From assembly GCA_030041985.1 (NCBI GenBank), contig JASIAM010000274.1:1-50826 (forward strand): a DNA stretch of 50,826 nt, given 5' to 3'. This stretch comes from Bryobacteraceae bacterium. Its GTDB lineage: Bacteria > Acidobacteriota > Terriglobia > Bryobacterales > Bryobacteraceae. Under the pieces are notes generated by a model. That model made no database searches. It was not told where the DNA came from and saw only the letters and a program-made list of their open reading frames with translations. The translations under genes were made by a program, and so were the position numbers. Below, in pieces: positions 16,315 through 24,335 of the stretch (the stretch's first letter is position 1; the number at the start of each line of letters is the position of its first letter).

Positions 16315-16908
16315 TCACGGCACGTGAGCAGGACCGAGGCCTGACCCCGTGAGCGCTCCGGGATCGGTCTGAAAGTACGCATCGTTGCGATGAAAGCCGG
16401 CGAGGGCCGCAACCATATTATTAGGGAACATCTGAAGCGAGGAATTGTAGTGTTCCAGCGTCTCATTGTACTTGCGCCGCTCGACGGCGATGCCGTTTTC
16501 CGCGGCGGCGATTTCGTCCTCCAATCGCAAAAGCTGTTTATCGGCCCGCAACTGCTGATAATTTTCCGTGAGCACCAGCAGGCGAGCGAGAAGGTTCGAA
16601 AGGCGCTCGTTGGCCGCGATCTTTTCCTGCGCGGTGCGGGCGCCGGCGAGAGCGCCTTGCGTCTCGGTCACACTCCCGAAGAGATCGGACTTGGCGATAC
16701 TTTCCTGTTCCCGGGCGGCACGTTTCACCATTTCCGCCAGGCTGGGAATGAGCTCAGCGCGGCGTTCGAGAGCCTCCTGCACCTGCAGCCATTCGCTCGT
16801 GACCTCATCGCGCTCCATCACCAGCCGATGCCGCACGCTGGCAAACTCGCTGGCGGCTGCTAATGCGACAGCCGCAAACACCAGCACGGGAATCAGGATG
16901 GCTCTCAC
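16315..16908 (-). CDS. LemA family protein
   Basis: 197 aa with one N-terminal transmembrane segment (LIPVLVFAAVALAAASEF) and a helical cytoplasmic or periplasmic body. LemA signatures: ALERRAELIPSLAEMVKRAA, the repeated NERLSNLLARLLVLTENY, and the C-terminal YNETLEHYNSSLQMFPNNMVA. The TM segment lacks the usual NxVxL-type prelude in full but the order is typical. Its GTG start overlaps the stop of the nucleotidyltransferase gene (GTGA, 16905-16908), showing translational coupling. LemA genes are often found beside TPM-domain genes, as here. The function of the family is unknown. Confidence 0.9.
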   Translation of the reverse strand: MRAILIPVLVFAAVALAAASEFASVRHRLVMERDEVTSEWLQVQEALERRAELIPSLAEMVKRAAREQESIAKSDLFGSVTETQGALAGARTAQEKIAANERLSNLLARLLVLTENYQQLRADKQLLRLEDEIAAAENGIAVERRKYNETLEHYNSSLQMFPNNMVAALAGFHRNDAYFQTDPGALTGSGLGPAHVP

Positions 16909-17717
16909 GTCGGCTCTCCTATTATTCCAGGCTCTTCCTGTTCCAGACTCTTCTTATGTTCCAAACTACCGGCGGAGTCACGTTCGAGCCGGTCCACAGA
17001 TTCAATGACCTTGGTGATGCCTTCCAGGTAGGGGGCCAGCAGCGCCCAGGGATCCACCTGCCGCGGAGGGAATCGCTCTTCGCGCAAGTCCAGAAGTTTG
17101 TCGAAGGGCTGCGGGTCGATGCCGAAACATGCCGCCGCCTGCCGGACGATTTCCCGCTTGCGTGGAGGGACATCCACTCCCTGTAGCGCCAGCGCGTGCC
17201 GGAACAGCACACAAAACGTAGAAACCGAGTCGGCCAGCAGACGCCGCAACAGGTTGTGATCCGACATCATGCCTGCCGCTTTTTGGCGCAATCGCAGCAA
17301 TTTCGACCGTAAATCGCGCTCGACCTGCGCGCGGTAGAGCGATCCCGTCCGCCCGCGATCGATGCGCAGTCCGGAAATCGCGTCTTTACCATACAGCAAG
17401 CGGTGCTGCTGCTGGATATCGAGAAATTCGATCGCGAAGCAGTCCGTAGAAGCGGCCATTTCCTGTTCGGTAAGCAAGAGCGGCGACGGGTTTCCCAAGC
17501 CGCGCCACCAATGAAACAGTTCTTCGGCCGCCGCCAGTTCGCGCGGTGTAATGGCGTTCAATACGCAGAGAACATTGAAATCGGAATATTTCGGCTGGCA
17601 CTCGCCGGCGCTGCCTTCACGAGTATCTACGGCCGAGCCGTACAATACCACCGACACCAGGCGTTCCGAATAGGCCTGCTGCAACTTGCGAACCAGATGA
17701 TCGAGCGGCTCCGGCAC
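16905..17717 (-). CDS. Nucleotidyltransferase-fold protein with altered active-site Asp
   Basis: About 270 aa. Residues 5-45 carry a nucleotidyltransferase motif: LVSVVLYGSAVDT then YSDFNVLCVL. Classical members have GS followed by DxD (SDIDLL); here the second Asp is Asn (SDFN), so metal binding and catalysis may be impaired. The rest is helical, with a long alpha-helical region (DLRSKLLRLRQKAAG) resembling HEPN-type or substrate-binding domains. I set the start at GTG 17717, six bases after GGTGA and just past the TPM gene stop (17722). The frame is also open leftward through the TPM gene, but that part does not look coding. It lies between TPM and lemA with coupling to both. Confidence 0.72.
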   Translation of the reverse strand: MPEPLDHLVRKLQQAYSERLVSVVLYGSAVDTREGSAGECQPKYSDFNVLCVLNAITPRELAAAEELFHWWRGLGNPSPLLLTEQEMAASTDCFAIEFLDIQQQHRLLYGKDAISGLRIDRGRTGSLYRAQVERDLRSKLLRLRQKAAGMMSDHNLLRRLLADSVSTFCVLFRHALALQGVDVPPRKREIVRQAAACFGIDPQPFDKLLDLREERFPPRQVDPWALLAPYLEGITKVIESVDRLERDSAGSLEHKKSLEQEEPGIIGEPT

Positions 17718-17721
17718 GGTT

Positions 17722-18540
17722 TCACCAATCGCCGCAAGCGCCGCCGCCGGGCGCCGGGTGGGTGCACTGCCCTTTGGGTACTCCGCCGAATCCGCCAAAA
17801 CTATCGCCGGAGTCGTATCCGCCGAATCCGCCGCTGCCCCGGCTGCCCCAACTGGCGCGGCTGATGACGCTGGAAAGGCCAGGCAGAAAACCGGCGCTGC
17901 GGCTCCACCGCCTCCCCCGCCTATGCCCGCTATAACCGTGGGTTCCGCCGCTGACCATAAGCCAGGCAAGCAGAACGAACGCTCCCACAAGCACCGGCCA
18001 AGCAATCGAGTCCCAAACGGTGGGATGAATTCTACGTTCGAGGGCGGCTTTCACGCGGACGTGTTTCGTCCGCGTTATGGCGTCGCCGAGCGTGGACGCT
18101 GCGGCCAGCACGGCTTCGCCATACTGCCTGCGCCGTACCGCGGGCCGCATCTCGCGAAGCATGCTCTGCTCAAGCCCGCCCGGCACGAGCGCCCGGATGC
18201 CGTCTCCCACTTCGAGACGGCTGCGCCTTTCGCCGATGGCGAGCAGCAGCAGGGCGCCATCACCATTCGCCTGGCCAATTTCCCAGCCCCTAAAAATCGT
18301 ACGGGCGACATCGTCGATGGGTTCCCCCTGAAGGGAGGGAATAGTAACGAATGCAATCTCGACGCCGGCCGCTTGCGCGACCGCGCGGCAGTAATTTTCC
18401 AGTTGTTGCCGGCTCGCGGCATCGATCACACCCGCAAAATCGCTGGCGCACCCTTGCCGCTTGAGGGCCTTCCAGTCCACAGCCTTTACGGCGAGTGGGC
18501 CAAGTAACGCCAGGGCGCACAGCCGCAAACACTTCCGCAT
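17722..18540 (-). CDS. TPM domain protein (YgcG/Psb32/MOLO-1 type), membrane-anchored
   Basis: 272 aa. Signal peptide ([20 protein letters not shown]), then a TPM domain at about 30-160 ([55 protein letters not shown]), then one transmembrane helix near 190-208 ([16 protein letters not shown]) and a Gly/Ser-rich tail ending GGGACGDW, the usual terminus for this family. The domain is thought to act outside the cytoplasmic membrane, as in plant Psb32. First gene of a tight leftward operon with the nucleotidyltransferase and lemA. The start ATG 18540 is divergent from thiE, 60 bases away. The tail is unusual in having two cysteines. Confidence 0.87.
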   Translation of the reverse strand: MRKCLRLCALALLGPLAVKAVDWKALKRQGCASDFAGVIDAASRQQLENYCRAVAQAAGVEIAFVTIPSLQGEPIDDVARTIFRGWEIGQANGDGALLLLAIGERRSRLEVGDGIRALVPGGLEQSMLREMRPAVRRRQYGEAVLAAASTLGDAITRTKHVRVKAALERRIHPTVWDSIAWPVLVGAFVLLAWLMVSGGTHGYSGHRRGRRWSRSAGFLPGLSSVISRASWGSRGSGGFGGYDSGDSFGGFGGVPKGQCTHPAPGGGACGDW

Positions 18541-18564
18541 TTGGAAATTTCAGTGTACTACTCT

Positions 18565-18591
18565 GGGGACTGGGGGCTGGGGAGATTGGGG
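18565..18591 (+). promoter_or_regulatory. Candidate G-quadruplex just upstream of thiE
   Basis: Four G-runs (18565-18568, 18572-18576, 18579-18582, 18588-18591) separated by loops of 3, 2 and 5 bases meet the G3+N1-7 rule for quadruplexes, and a fifth run (18598-18600) abuts the thiE ATG. It lies on the coding strand in the leader or ribosome-site region, where it could slow translation or transcription. Folding in the cell is unproven. Confidence 0.5.
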
Positions 18592-18600
18592 ACTGGTGGG

Positions 18601-19191
18601 ATGCTGCGCTATTATATCACCGATCGTGCCGCTCTCGGGGATCTTGACCCGCTGCACTCGGGGCTTCTGGAATGCATCGAGCGCAATTTGGCTCGCGGAG
18701 TTGACTACATCCAAATTCGCGAAAAGGACCTTGCGGCCCGCGAATTGTGCGCACTGGTGCGCCGCGCCCTGTCTCTCCCCAATCCGCACGGGACGCGAAT
18801 TCTGGTGAACGAGCGGACCGATATCGCGCTGGCCTGTGGGGCCTCCGGCGTACACCTTCCTGCGCATTCCGTGGCTCCGAGCGTTTTGCGAGCCAGGTTT
18901 GTTCGGGAAGCGGCTCCGCCCGGTTTCCTGATTGGCGTTTCCACGCATTCTGTGGACGAACTGCGTACCGCCGAACGGGAAGGCGCGGATTTCGCCGTGT
19001 TTGGTCCCGTATTCGCCACAGCTTCAAAGATCGCTTATGGCGCGCCGCAAGGCATTTCACGGCTGCGCGAAGCCGTGCGCGCCGTTTCCCTGCCCGTGCT
19101 GGCCCTGGGCGGCATCAACAGCGAAAATGCGGCCCAGTGCCTCGAGGCGGGTGCAGCCGGCATTGCGGGAATTTCGCTGTTTCAGCGATGA
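18601..19191 (+). CDS. Thiamine phosphate synthase (ThiE/TenI family)
   Basis: TIM-barrel enzyme, about 196 aa, joining the thiazole and pyrimidine moieties to make thiamine phosphate. Family landmarks: [10 protein letters not shown] at the N-terminus, [69 protein letters not shown] and [29 protein letters not shown]. The S-T-H-S and K residues for phosphate and pyrimidine contacts are present. TenI proteins share the fold, so an isomerase role is an alternative. I chose ATG 18601 because the frame upstream is the G-rich leader. It is followed 18 bases later by bioB. I see no TPP riboswitch. Confidence 0.86.
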   Translation: MLRYYITDRAALGDLDPLHSGLLECIERNLARGVDYIQIREKDLAARELCALVRRALSLPNPHGTRILVNERTDIALACGASGVHLPAHSVAPSVLRARFVREAAPPGFLIGVSTHSVDELRTAEREGADFAVFGPVFATASKIAYGAPQGISRLREAVRAVSLPVLALGGINSENAAQCLEAGAAGIAGISLFQR

Positions 19192-19209
19192 CATAATGGG
19201 ATTCGGCTC

Positions 19210-20217
19210 ATGTCCGCCCTTACAACTGAACGGCCTCTCCTTCGGCACGATTGGACCATCGAGGAGATTGAAGCGATCTATAACATGCCGCTGCTGGAGC
19301 TGATTTTTCAGGCTCAGGTAGTGCATCGGCAGCATCATCGCCCGGACGAAGTGCAGGGCTGCATGCTGCTCAGCATTAAAACCGGTGGCTGTCCGGAAGA
19401 CTGCGCCTATTGCCCCCAATCGGCTCACTACCACACGGGCGTGGCGCGCCAGGAATTGCTGAGCGTGGAACAAGCGTTGGCAGCAGCGCGTGAGGCTCGC
19501 GCGAGCGGCGCCACCCGTTTCTGCATGGGCGCGGCCTGGCGAAGCGTCCCGAATGGTGAGCCGTTCGAGAGGGTGCTAGCCATGGTGCGTGGCGTGCGCG
19601 CGCTGGGGCTTGAGGCATGCTGCACCCTGGGCATGCTGACCAGCAACCAGGCCAAGGCTTTGGCAGATGCCGGATTGACCGCGTATAACCACAACCTCGA
19701 TACTTCGCCCGAATTTTACGGCGAGATCATCACCACGCGCACTTACCAGGATCGCCTGGATACGCTCGATCGCGTGCGTCGCGCCGGGATTACCGTCTGT
19801 TGCGGCGGCATTATCGGGATGGGCGAGAACGCCACGGCGCGCTGCGGCCTGCTCGAACAACTGGCCTCTCTCGATCCACATCCGGAAAGCGTTCCTATTA
19901 ATATGCTGGTGCGGGTTCCGGGCACACCCTTAGCCGGGCAGGCAGACGCCGATCTGCTCCAAAATGACGCGCTCGAATTGGTGCGCACGATCGCTACTGC
20001 GCGCGTGCTGATGCCGCTTGCCAAAGTGCGCCTGAGCGCGGGCCGCCTGGCGCTATCCGAAGAAGCACAGGCGCTGTGTTTTCTGGCTGGCGCCAATTCC
20101 GTATTTCTGGGTGACCGTCTGCTGACAACTCCCAATCCCGGCCAGGCCGCGGATACGAAGCTGTTTGAACGGCTGGGCCTGCGGCTTGAGGGCACCACTG
20201 CGCCCTTCGCGGGCTGA
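19210..20217 (+). CDS. bioB: Biotin synthase
   Basis: Radical-SAM enzyme that inserts sulfur into dethiobiotin, 335 aa. The 4Fe-4S SAM cluster motif is C61-x3-C65-x2-C68 ([16 protein letters not shown]). Other signatures: [56 protein letters not shown] and KVRLSAGR, matching the 2Fe-2S ligands and substrate pocket. It directly follows thiE with an 18-base gap, suggesting co-transcription of two vitamin genes, although the other biotin genes are absent from this window. The stop overlaps a palindrome that may regulate vapBC. Length and motifs are normal; I expect an active enzyme. Confidence 0.96.
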   Translation: MSALTTERPLLRHDWTIEEIEAIYNMPLLELIFQAQVVHRQHHRPDEVQGCMLLSIKTGGCPEDCAYCPQSAHYHTGVARQELLSVEQALAAAREARASGATRFCMGAAWRSVPNGEPFERVLAMVRGVRALGLEACCTLGMLTSNQAKALADAGLTAYNHNLDTSPEFYGEIITTRTYQDRLDTLDRVRRAGITVCCGGIIGMGENATARCGLLEQLASLDPHPESVPINMLVRVPGTPLAGQADADLLQNDALELVRTIATARVLMPLAKVRLSAGRLALSEEAQALCFLAGANSVFLGDRLLTTPNPGQAADTKLFERLGLRLEGTTAPFAG

Positions 20218-20237
20218 CACGTGTCCACGTGTTACAC
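20216..20237. promoter_or_regulatory. Palindromic operator candidate upstream of vapBC
   Basis: GACACGTGTC (20216-20225) is a perfect 10-bp palindrome, directly followed by CACGTG (20226-20231) and then GTGTTACAC (20229-20237), an odd-length palindrome. They lie 9-30 bases upstream of the antitoxin start. RHH antitoxins normally bind such repeats with their toxin to autoregulate the operon, so this is the likely operator. Confidence 0.5.
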
Positions 20238-20245
20238 TGAAAAGC

Positions 20246-20491
20246 GTGATAGCCCGAAGAAACGTCACTTTAAGCTTGCCGGAATCCCTACTGCGGCGCT
20301 TCCGTGTCTATGCCGCCGAGCGGAATCAATCCATGACCCGCCTGATGGAAGATGCCATCTCCCATCTGCTCGAAGATCAGGGCCATCGGTCGAAGGCTGG
20401 ACAGCGTTTTCTCGAGCGAATCCGGAATGCTCCCGCCCGCGGAACTCAGGGCAAGATCCGCTGGACTCGTGACGAGTTGCATGAGCGTTGA
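20246..20491 (+). CDS. VapB-type antitoxin, ribbon-helix-helix
   Basis: About 82 aa, starting from GTG 20246 (VIARRNVTLSLPESLLRRFRVYA). The first 45 residues fit the RHH fold: a beta strand NVTLSLP, helix SLLRRFRVYAAER and helix SMTRLMEDAISHLL, which binds DNA as a dimer. The C-terminal part (RTQGKIRWTRDELHER region) would wrap the toxin. The start is uncertain because no good ribosome site is visible and a longer open frame reaches into bioB. The gene overlaps the toxin gene by 11 bases (20481-20491). A palindromic operator candidate lies immediately upstream. The pair sits right behind bioB, a common place for small mobile toxin-antitoxin modules. Confidence 0.82.
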   Translation: MIARRNVTLSLPESLLRRFRVYAAERNQSMTRLMEDAISHLLEDQGHRSKAGQRFLERIRNAPARGTQGKIRWTRDELHER

Positions 20492-20891
20492 ATTCATCGA
20501 TACGAATATCCTCATCTATGCGTACGATGGGAGCGCCGGCGCCAAACATAGCAAATCGGTCGAGTTGTTGACACGCCTGGTTCAGGAAGAGGCCGGCGTG
20601 GTGAGTATCCAGGTCCTCGCCGAATTCTACTCTGCGTCCGTTAAGAAATTAGGGATGGATCCCATGGAGGCAGAAGCCGTGCTCTCCGATCTCGGAAGCT
20701 GGACGATTCATCGTCCTGGCCACGCAGACCTGATCAGGGCTTCCCTGCTATGCCGCCGGCACAAGCTCGCTTGGTGGGATGCTCTTGTGATCCACAGCGC
20801 GATGGAGCTGGGTTGTCACATCTTGTGGAGCGAGGACATGAACCATGGCCAGCGTTTCGGCGCTCTGCGAATCCAGAATCCTTTCCGCTAG
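20481..20891 (+). CDS. VapC-type toxin, PIN-domain ribonuclease
   Basis: 136 aa. PIN domains are Mg-dependent RNases with four acidic residues; here D7 (FIDTNILIYAYD), E48 (VLAEFYS), D100 (AWWDALVIHSA) and E118/D119 (LWSEDMNHGQRF) are all present, so the toxin should be active. Typical VapC length. The start ATG 20481 overlaps the antitoxin stop, the normal arrangement that ties toxin synthesis to antitoxin translation. The next gene is on the other strand and converges after 27 bases. Family assignment is by motif; the RNA target cannot be read from sequence. Confidence 0.92.
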   Translation: MSVEFIDTNILIYAYDGSAGAKHSKSVELLTRLVQEEAGVVSIQVLAEFYSASVKKLGMDPMEAEAVLSDLGSWTIHRPGHADLIRASLLCRRHKLAWWDALVIHSAMELGCHILWSEDMNHGQRFGALRIQNPFR

Positions 20892-20918
20892 GCTGTCGGA
20901 CCAGTTCCGATACGCCGC

Positions 20919-23144
20919 TCACAGGCCGGGAGCCGGTTGCAATTGCAAAGTGCCAGCCGCCTGCACTTTGTCGAACTGCATCGGATAGCTGCGGCCCGCA
21001 TTGTAATTGGGCCACTGGTCGCGGTAATGGGACGAGAGCATCTGGCCGGATTGCCCTGTAAGTTCGTTGAGCAGCGAGCGGTCCCAATCGCCGGGTTCGG
21101 CAGTCATGCGCATGGACGGCATCAGGGCGCGCGTGGTCTGCTTCACCGAAGTCGCCGACCCGCTCATGGGCAAAGGGCCAATGTCAAAATACTTGCCAAT
21201 CCAGGGAAGCTGGTGAATGACGGGATTATCGATTTCCGCGCGCAGCCAGGCGCCGTACTGCCAGCGCTTGAAATCGCGTCCCTGAATGCGCGTGGCCTCT
21301 TCCACGCTATCCGCCAGCGCGCGCAGCAGCATCTCATCATAATCGCGGAACCAGCCGGGCGGGCGTTCGCGCAGCAGTTTTTCGATCAACGCGGAGGCGA
21401 TTTGCACATCGTAGGCCGCGCCGTGTCCCGGCGATGCGCTTTCTGCTACGGCTGTGCGCACATATTGGTACGCCAGCGAGATGAGGAACGGCGCCGCAAG
21501 GCTTTTGTCCATCTGCCCATTCCAGGAACGAAGCAGGCCGGCCGCCTCATCCAGGGTCGGGCTATGGGCGCCGCGGTGATGATAAGCGGCCACCAGTTGC
21601 GAAGCCAGAAAATGCAACCATGGCGAGTAAACGTCGGTTTGTACGGCGAGCATCTCGGCCGGCTCCCAGCCTTTTCGCGCGGAGAGCAGATCGAGGATTT
21701 GGCTGGACCGGTAGCCGGGTGCGAACTCGCCATTCACTGGGTAGGGGTAATCGGGCGGAAACGAATCCTGATTGGCGGAGACGATGATCCCGCGCGGGGG
21801 ATTGAAAGCGGCGGGAAGCTGGTCGAAGGGAATATAGCCATTCCATTCGTAATCTCCCGATGCGCCATCTACGGGGAGGTCGCCCGCGTACCCCTTGCGT
21901 ATGGGTAGTTTGCCCGCGATGTGGTAGCCGATGTTGCCATCGGCATCGGCATACACGACGTTTTGCGCCGGTCCGGGAAACCGCTCCATAGCTTTCAAAA
22001 ATTGCTGCCAGTTCTGCGCCTTATCGTATTCGAGAACAGGGAATGCGAAGATGGCCGGGTCGTTGGCGGTCCATCGCAGCGCCATGGTTTGGCCGCCCTC
22101 GTTGAGGAACAGCGGGCCGTGCCGGGTGACCCAGGTCAACAACTCTTCCATCTGGGAGCGGCCTTTCACGCGGATGAATTCGATTTGCGGGCGCGCCTGC
22201 TCGAGCTGGCCGCGATAGAGGTAACGGCCGCTGCGTTGATCCAGCTTTTCCACGTAAAGATCCTGGACGTCGAATTCCACGTTGGTGAATCCCCAGGCGA
22301 TGCGCTGGTTGTGGCCGACCACGACGCCCGGCGTGCCGGGCAGAGAGACGCCGGCAACGTCGAGATCACCGCCCTGCAGGTGTGTCATGTACCAGATGCC
22401 GGGCAGTGTCGGGCCCAGATGCATGTCATTGGAGAGCAGGGGATGGCCCGATTGGGTGCGGCTTCCGGCCACGGCCCAGGCATTCGATCCCGGCTGCACC
22501 TCTGCGCCAGTGCGGATGGAGAACAGATAATCGACCTTTTTCGGATCTCCGTCGCGCACCATCTCGCGTTTGAGAATATCGGTGCGCCAACTGGAGGTTA
22601 ACATGCGAAACATTTCGAGACCGATGAGGAGGGAATCGACCCCGCTCCAGGGCCGCGGCTGATAGCCGAGCAATGTAAACTCCAGGGGAAGATCCGTGAG
22701 GTGCGTGGAGATAAACGCGTTCACGCCGCGCGCGTAGGCAGCTACCGCCTGGCGATCCTGCGAGGGCAGGTTGAGGTAAGCGGCTTCGGCGGTGCGGCGC
22801 AACCCCAGCCGGCGGACTTCACGATCATTTTCTAATCCGGCGGTACCCACGATTTCGGAAAGCTCTCCGGCCGCCGCGCGCCGCAGGGCATCCATCTGCC
22901 ATAAACGGTCCTGAGCTGTGACGTAGCCTTGGGCCACCAGAGCATCCTCTTCGGTGGAAGCACGAATGTGCGGCTCACCCAGGGAATCGAAGGAAACAGT
23001 AACTGGATGAGAGACCGGGATACGGATCGTTCCCGAGCGCTGCGGCAAGGGACGCCAGGCGTACCAGTAAACAACAGCCAGCGCGACAACCAGCAAAGCG
23101 GCGATCAGCCAGTTGATGGTAGTAACGATGCGGTGAGAGTTCAT
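20919..23144 (-). CDS. Penicillin acylase family protein (Ntn hydrolase), membrane-anchored
   Basis: About 741 aa Ntn-hydrolase precursor. An N-terminal helix (INWLIAALLVVALAVVYWY) anchors or exports it. Cleavage is expected before Ser220 in QPGSNAWAVAG, which becomes the N-terminal nucleophile of the beta subunit. Other family marks: EPHIRASTEEDALVAQGYVTAQDRLWQMD (alpha), LLSNDMHLG, VVGHNQRIAWGFTN (beta) and the catalytic Asn/Arg region GDYEWNGYIPFDQLP. Substrates of the family are acylated amines such as beta-lactams or acyl-homoserine lactones; which one applies is not decided by sequence. I chose ATG 23144; an upstream TTG or ATG at 23216 would add 24 residues of poor sequence. Divergent from the SMP-30 protein. 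Confidence 0.92.
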   Translation of the reverse strand: MNSHRIVTTINWLIAALLVVALAVVYWYAWRPLPQRSGTIRIPVSHPVTVSFDSLGEPHIRASTEEDALVAQGYVTAQDRLWQMDALRRAAAGELSEIVGTAGLENDREVRRLGLRRTAEAAYLNLPSQDRQAVAAYARGVNAFISTHLTDLPLEFTLLGYQPRPWSGVDSLLIGLEMFRMLTSSWRTDILKREMVRDGDPKKVDYLFSIRTGAEVQPGSNAWAVAGSRTQSGHPLLSNDMHLGPTLPGIWYMTHLQGGDLDVAGVSLPGTPGVVVGHNQRIAWGFTNVEFDVQDLYVEKLDQRSGRYLYRGQLEQARPQIEFIRVKGRSQMEELLTWVTRHGPLFLNEGGQTMALRWTANDPAIFAFPVLEYDKAQNWQQFLKAMERFPGPAQNVVYADADGNIGYHIAGKLPIRKGYAGDLPVDGASGDYEWNGYIPFDQLPAAFNPPRGIIVSANQDSFPPDYPYPVNGEFAPGYRSSQILDLLSARKGWEPAEMLAVQTDVYSPWLHFLASQLVAAYHHRGAHSPTLDEAAGLLRSWNGQMDKSLAAPFLISLAYQYVRTAVAESASPGHGAAYDVQIASALIEKLLRERPPGWFRDYDEMLLRALADSVEEATRIQGRDFKRWQYGAWLRAEIDNPVIHQLPWIGKYFDIGPLPMSGSATSVKQTTRALMPSMRMTAEPGDWDRSLLNELTGQSGQMLSSHYRDQWPNYNAGRSYPMQFDKVQAAGTLQLQPAPGL

Positions 23145-23175
23145 AGCTGTTAGCGATCGGCTGTCAGCTATCAGC
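23144..23175. repeat. TAGC-rich imperfect palindrome upstream of penicillin acylase
   Basis: The 32-base stretch 23144-23175 contains TAGCTG, GATCGGC, CTGTCAGC and CTATCAGC and overlaps the penicillin acylase start. It can form imperfect hairpins and shares the GCTATCAGC/GCTGATAGC core with the motifs at 14256 and 48755. Confidence 0.35.
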
Positions 23176-23259
23176 TTAACCTGAAGTGGCTGTAGGGCAG
23201 CTTCAGCCGGGTGCACGCCTCGGTTTCGGGTACACTAAGACGCGGAACCAGGAGGATTT

Positions 23260-24327
23260 ATGAAAGGGAGAGGGATGCTCACGGTAGCGGTTTTGGGCGT
23301 GGCTGGTGCAACGGCCGCCTGGGGGCAGATACAGCCTCCTGGGGGACTGCGCCAGGGGCCGGGAGTGCAGGCGCCGCAGGACGCCAGAGAGGCCGACGTG
23401 CTCAAGAGCTGCAAGACTCCGCCTCCAGCGCCGGCCGGGCGGGGCGGCGGCCGAGGCCGAGGGCGCGGCGGGGCGGCCACTGCGCCTTCAGCTCCGCGCG
23501 ATGTCACCACAATCCCAGGAGTCATCGCGGCGGGGCAGCAATGGAGAGAGGTATGGGAAGTGGACGGCAATAATGCCGACGGCATTATCGCTACCAAGGA
23601 CGGCGGCATCCTGATTGCCCAGAATGATAAGAGCGAAGTCGTGAAGCTGGATAAAGACGGCAACGCTTCGGTAACGTATATGGGCACTAATACGGGCGGG
23701 TCGCTGGCGATGAACTCCAAAGGCGTTCTGTTCGTGGCCAACCGGGGCTTGAATCCATCCATCGAGGAACTCGCGCCGAAGCGGCACACTTTCGCCAACA
23801 AATACAACGGCGATCCCATGGATTGTATCGGCGGCGTTCTCAATGACATTACCGCCGATAGCAAAGGCGGTGTCTACTTCACCATGGGCGGCCTCTATTA
23901 TGCGGACCCGAAGGGCGTCATCACGCGGTACGGCGAGAATCTGTTCACCAATGGCATCGTCCTCAGTGCCGACGAAAAGCACTTATACGTAACCAATGGA
24001 CAGACGCTGGCCGCGTTCGATGTGCAGAAGAATGGCTCTCTCACCAACCAGCGCGAGCTCGCTAAACTGGATGGCGGCGGCGATGGCAGCACGTTCGACG
24101 CCGCGGGACGCATCTACGTAACAACCACCGCTCCCGGCATCCAGGTGATTGGACCCGATGGCAAGAACCTGGGCCTGATCCCGACGCCACGCGGCGTAAT
24201 CAGCGTAGCGTTCAGCGGCCCTGATAGAAAGACGCTGTATGCGGTATCGAGGGACAACGCGCAGAATAAAGACTGGATCATCGCGATCCAGATGATCGCC
24301 CAGGGTCCCAAAGGCCGCGGCAAGTAA
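23260..24327 (+). CDS. Secreted SMP-30/gluconolactonase-like beta-propeller protein with Gly/Arg-rich linker
   Basis: 355 aa. Signal peptide (MLTVAVLGVAGATAAWGQ) with cleavage near residue 23, then a low-complexity linker (about 63-80) rich in Arg, Gly and Pro, then a six-bladed propeller. Repeats such as ADGIIATKDGGILIAQND, LAMNSKGVLFVANRGL, LNDITADSKGGVYFTMGG, NGIVLSADEKHLYVTN and STFDAAGRIYVTTTAPGIQVI give the SMP-30 style blades. A metal-dependent lactonase is possible but the exact substrate is unknown. ACCAGGAGGATTT gives a strong ribosome site before ATG 23260. It is the first of three co-directional genes (DUF763 protein eight bases downstream, then SDR). Confidence 0.85.
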   Translation: MKGRGMLTVAVLGVAGATAAWGQIQPPGGLRQGPGVQAPQDAREADVLKSCKTPPPAPAGRGGGRGRGRGGAATAPSAPRDVTTIPGVIAAGQQWREVWEVDGNNADGIIATKDGGILIAQNDKSEVVKLDKDGNASVTYMGTNTGGSLAMNSKGVLFVANRGLNPSIEELAPKRHTFANKYNGDPMDCIGGVLNDITADSKGGVYFTMGGLYYADPKGVITRYGENLFTNGIVLSADEKHLYVTNGQTLAAFDVQKNGSLTNQRELAKLDGGGDGSTFDAAGRIYVTTTAPGIQVIGPDGKNLGLIPTPRGVISVAFSGPDRKTLYAVSRDNAQNKDWIIAIQMIAQGPKGRGK

Positions 24328-24335
24328 GACCAATC

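Noticed and set aside
17722-17790. Possible frameshift in the TPM protein tail (two cysteines and [11 protein letters not shown] in a Gly-rich end)
   Set aside because: The frame still ends in GGGACGDW, close to the normal family terminus, so no shift is needed.
17718-18005. Upstream extension of the nucleotidyltransferase frame through the TPM gene
   Set aside because: The extra 96 residues are Ala/Gly/Pro-rich shadow of the TPM glycine tail in another frame; the domain begins after GTG 17717.
18541-18600. TPP riboswitch before thiE
   Set aside because: Only 60 bases separate the divergent genes, and no CUGAGA-type core is present; the G-runs explain the odd composition.
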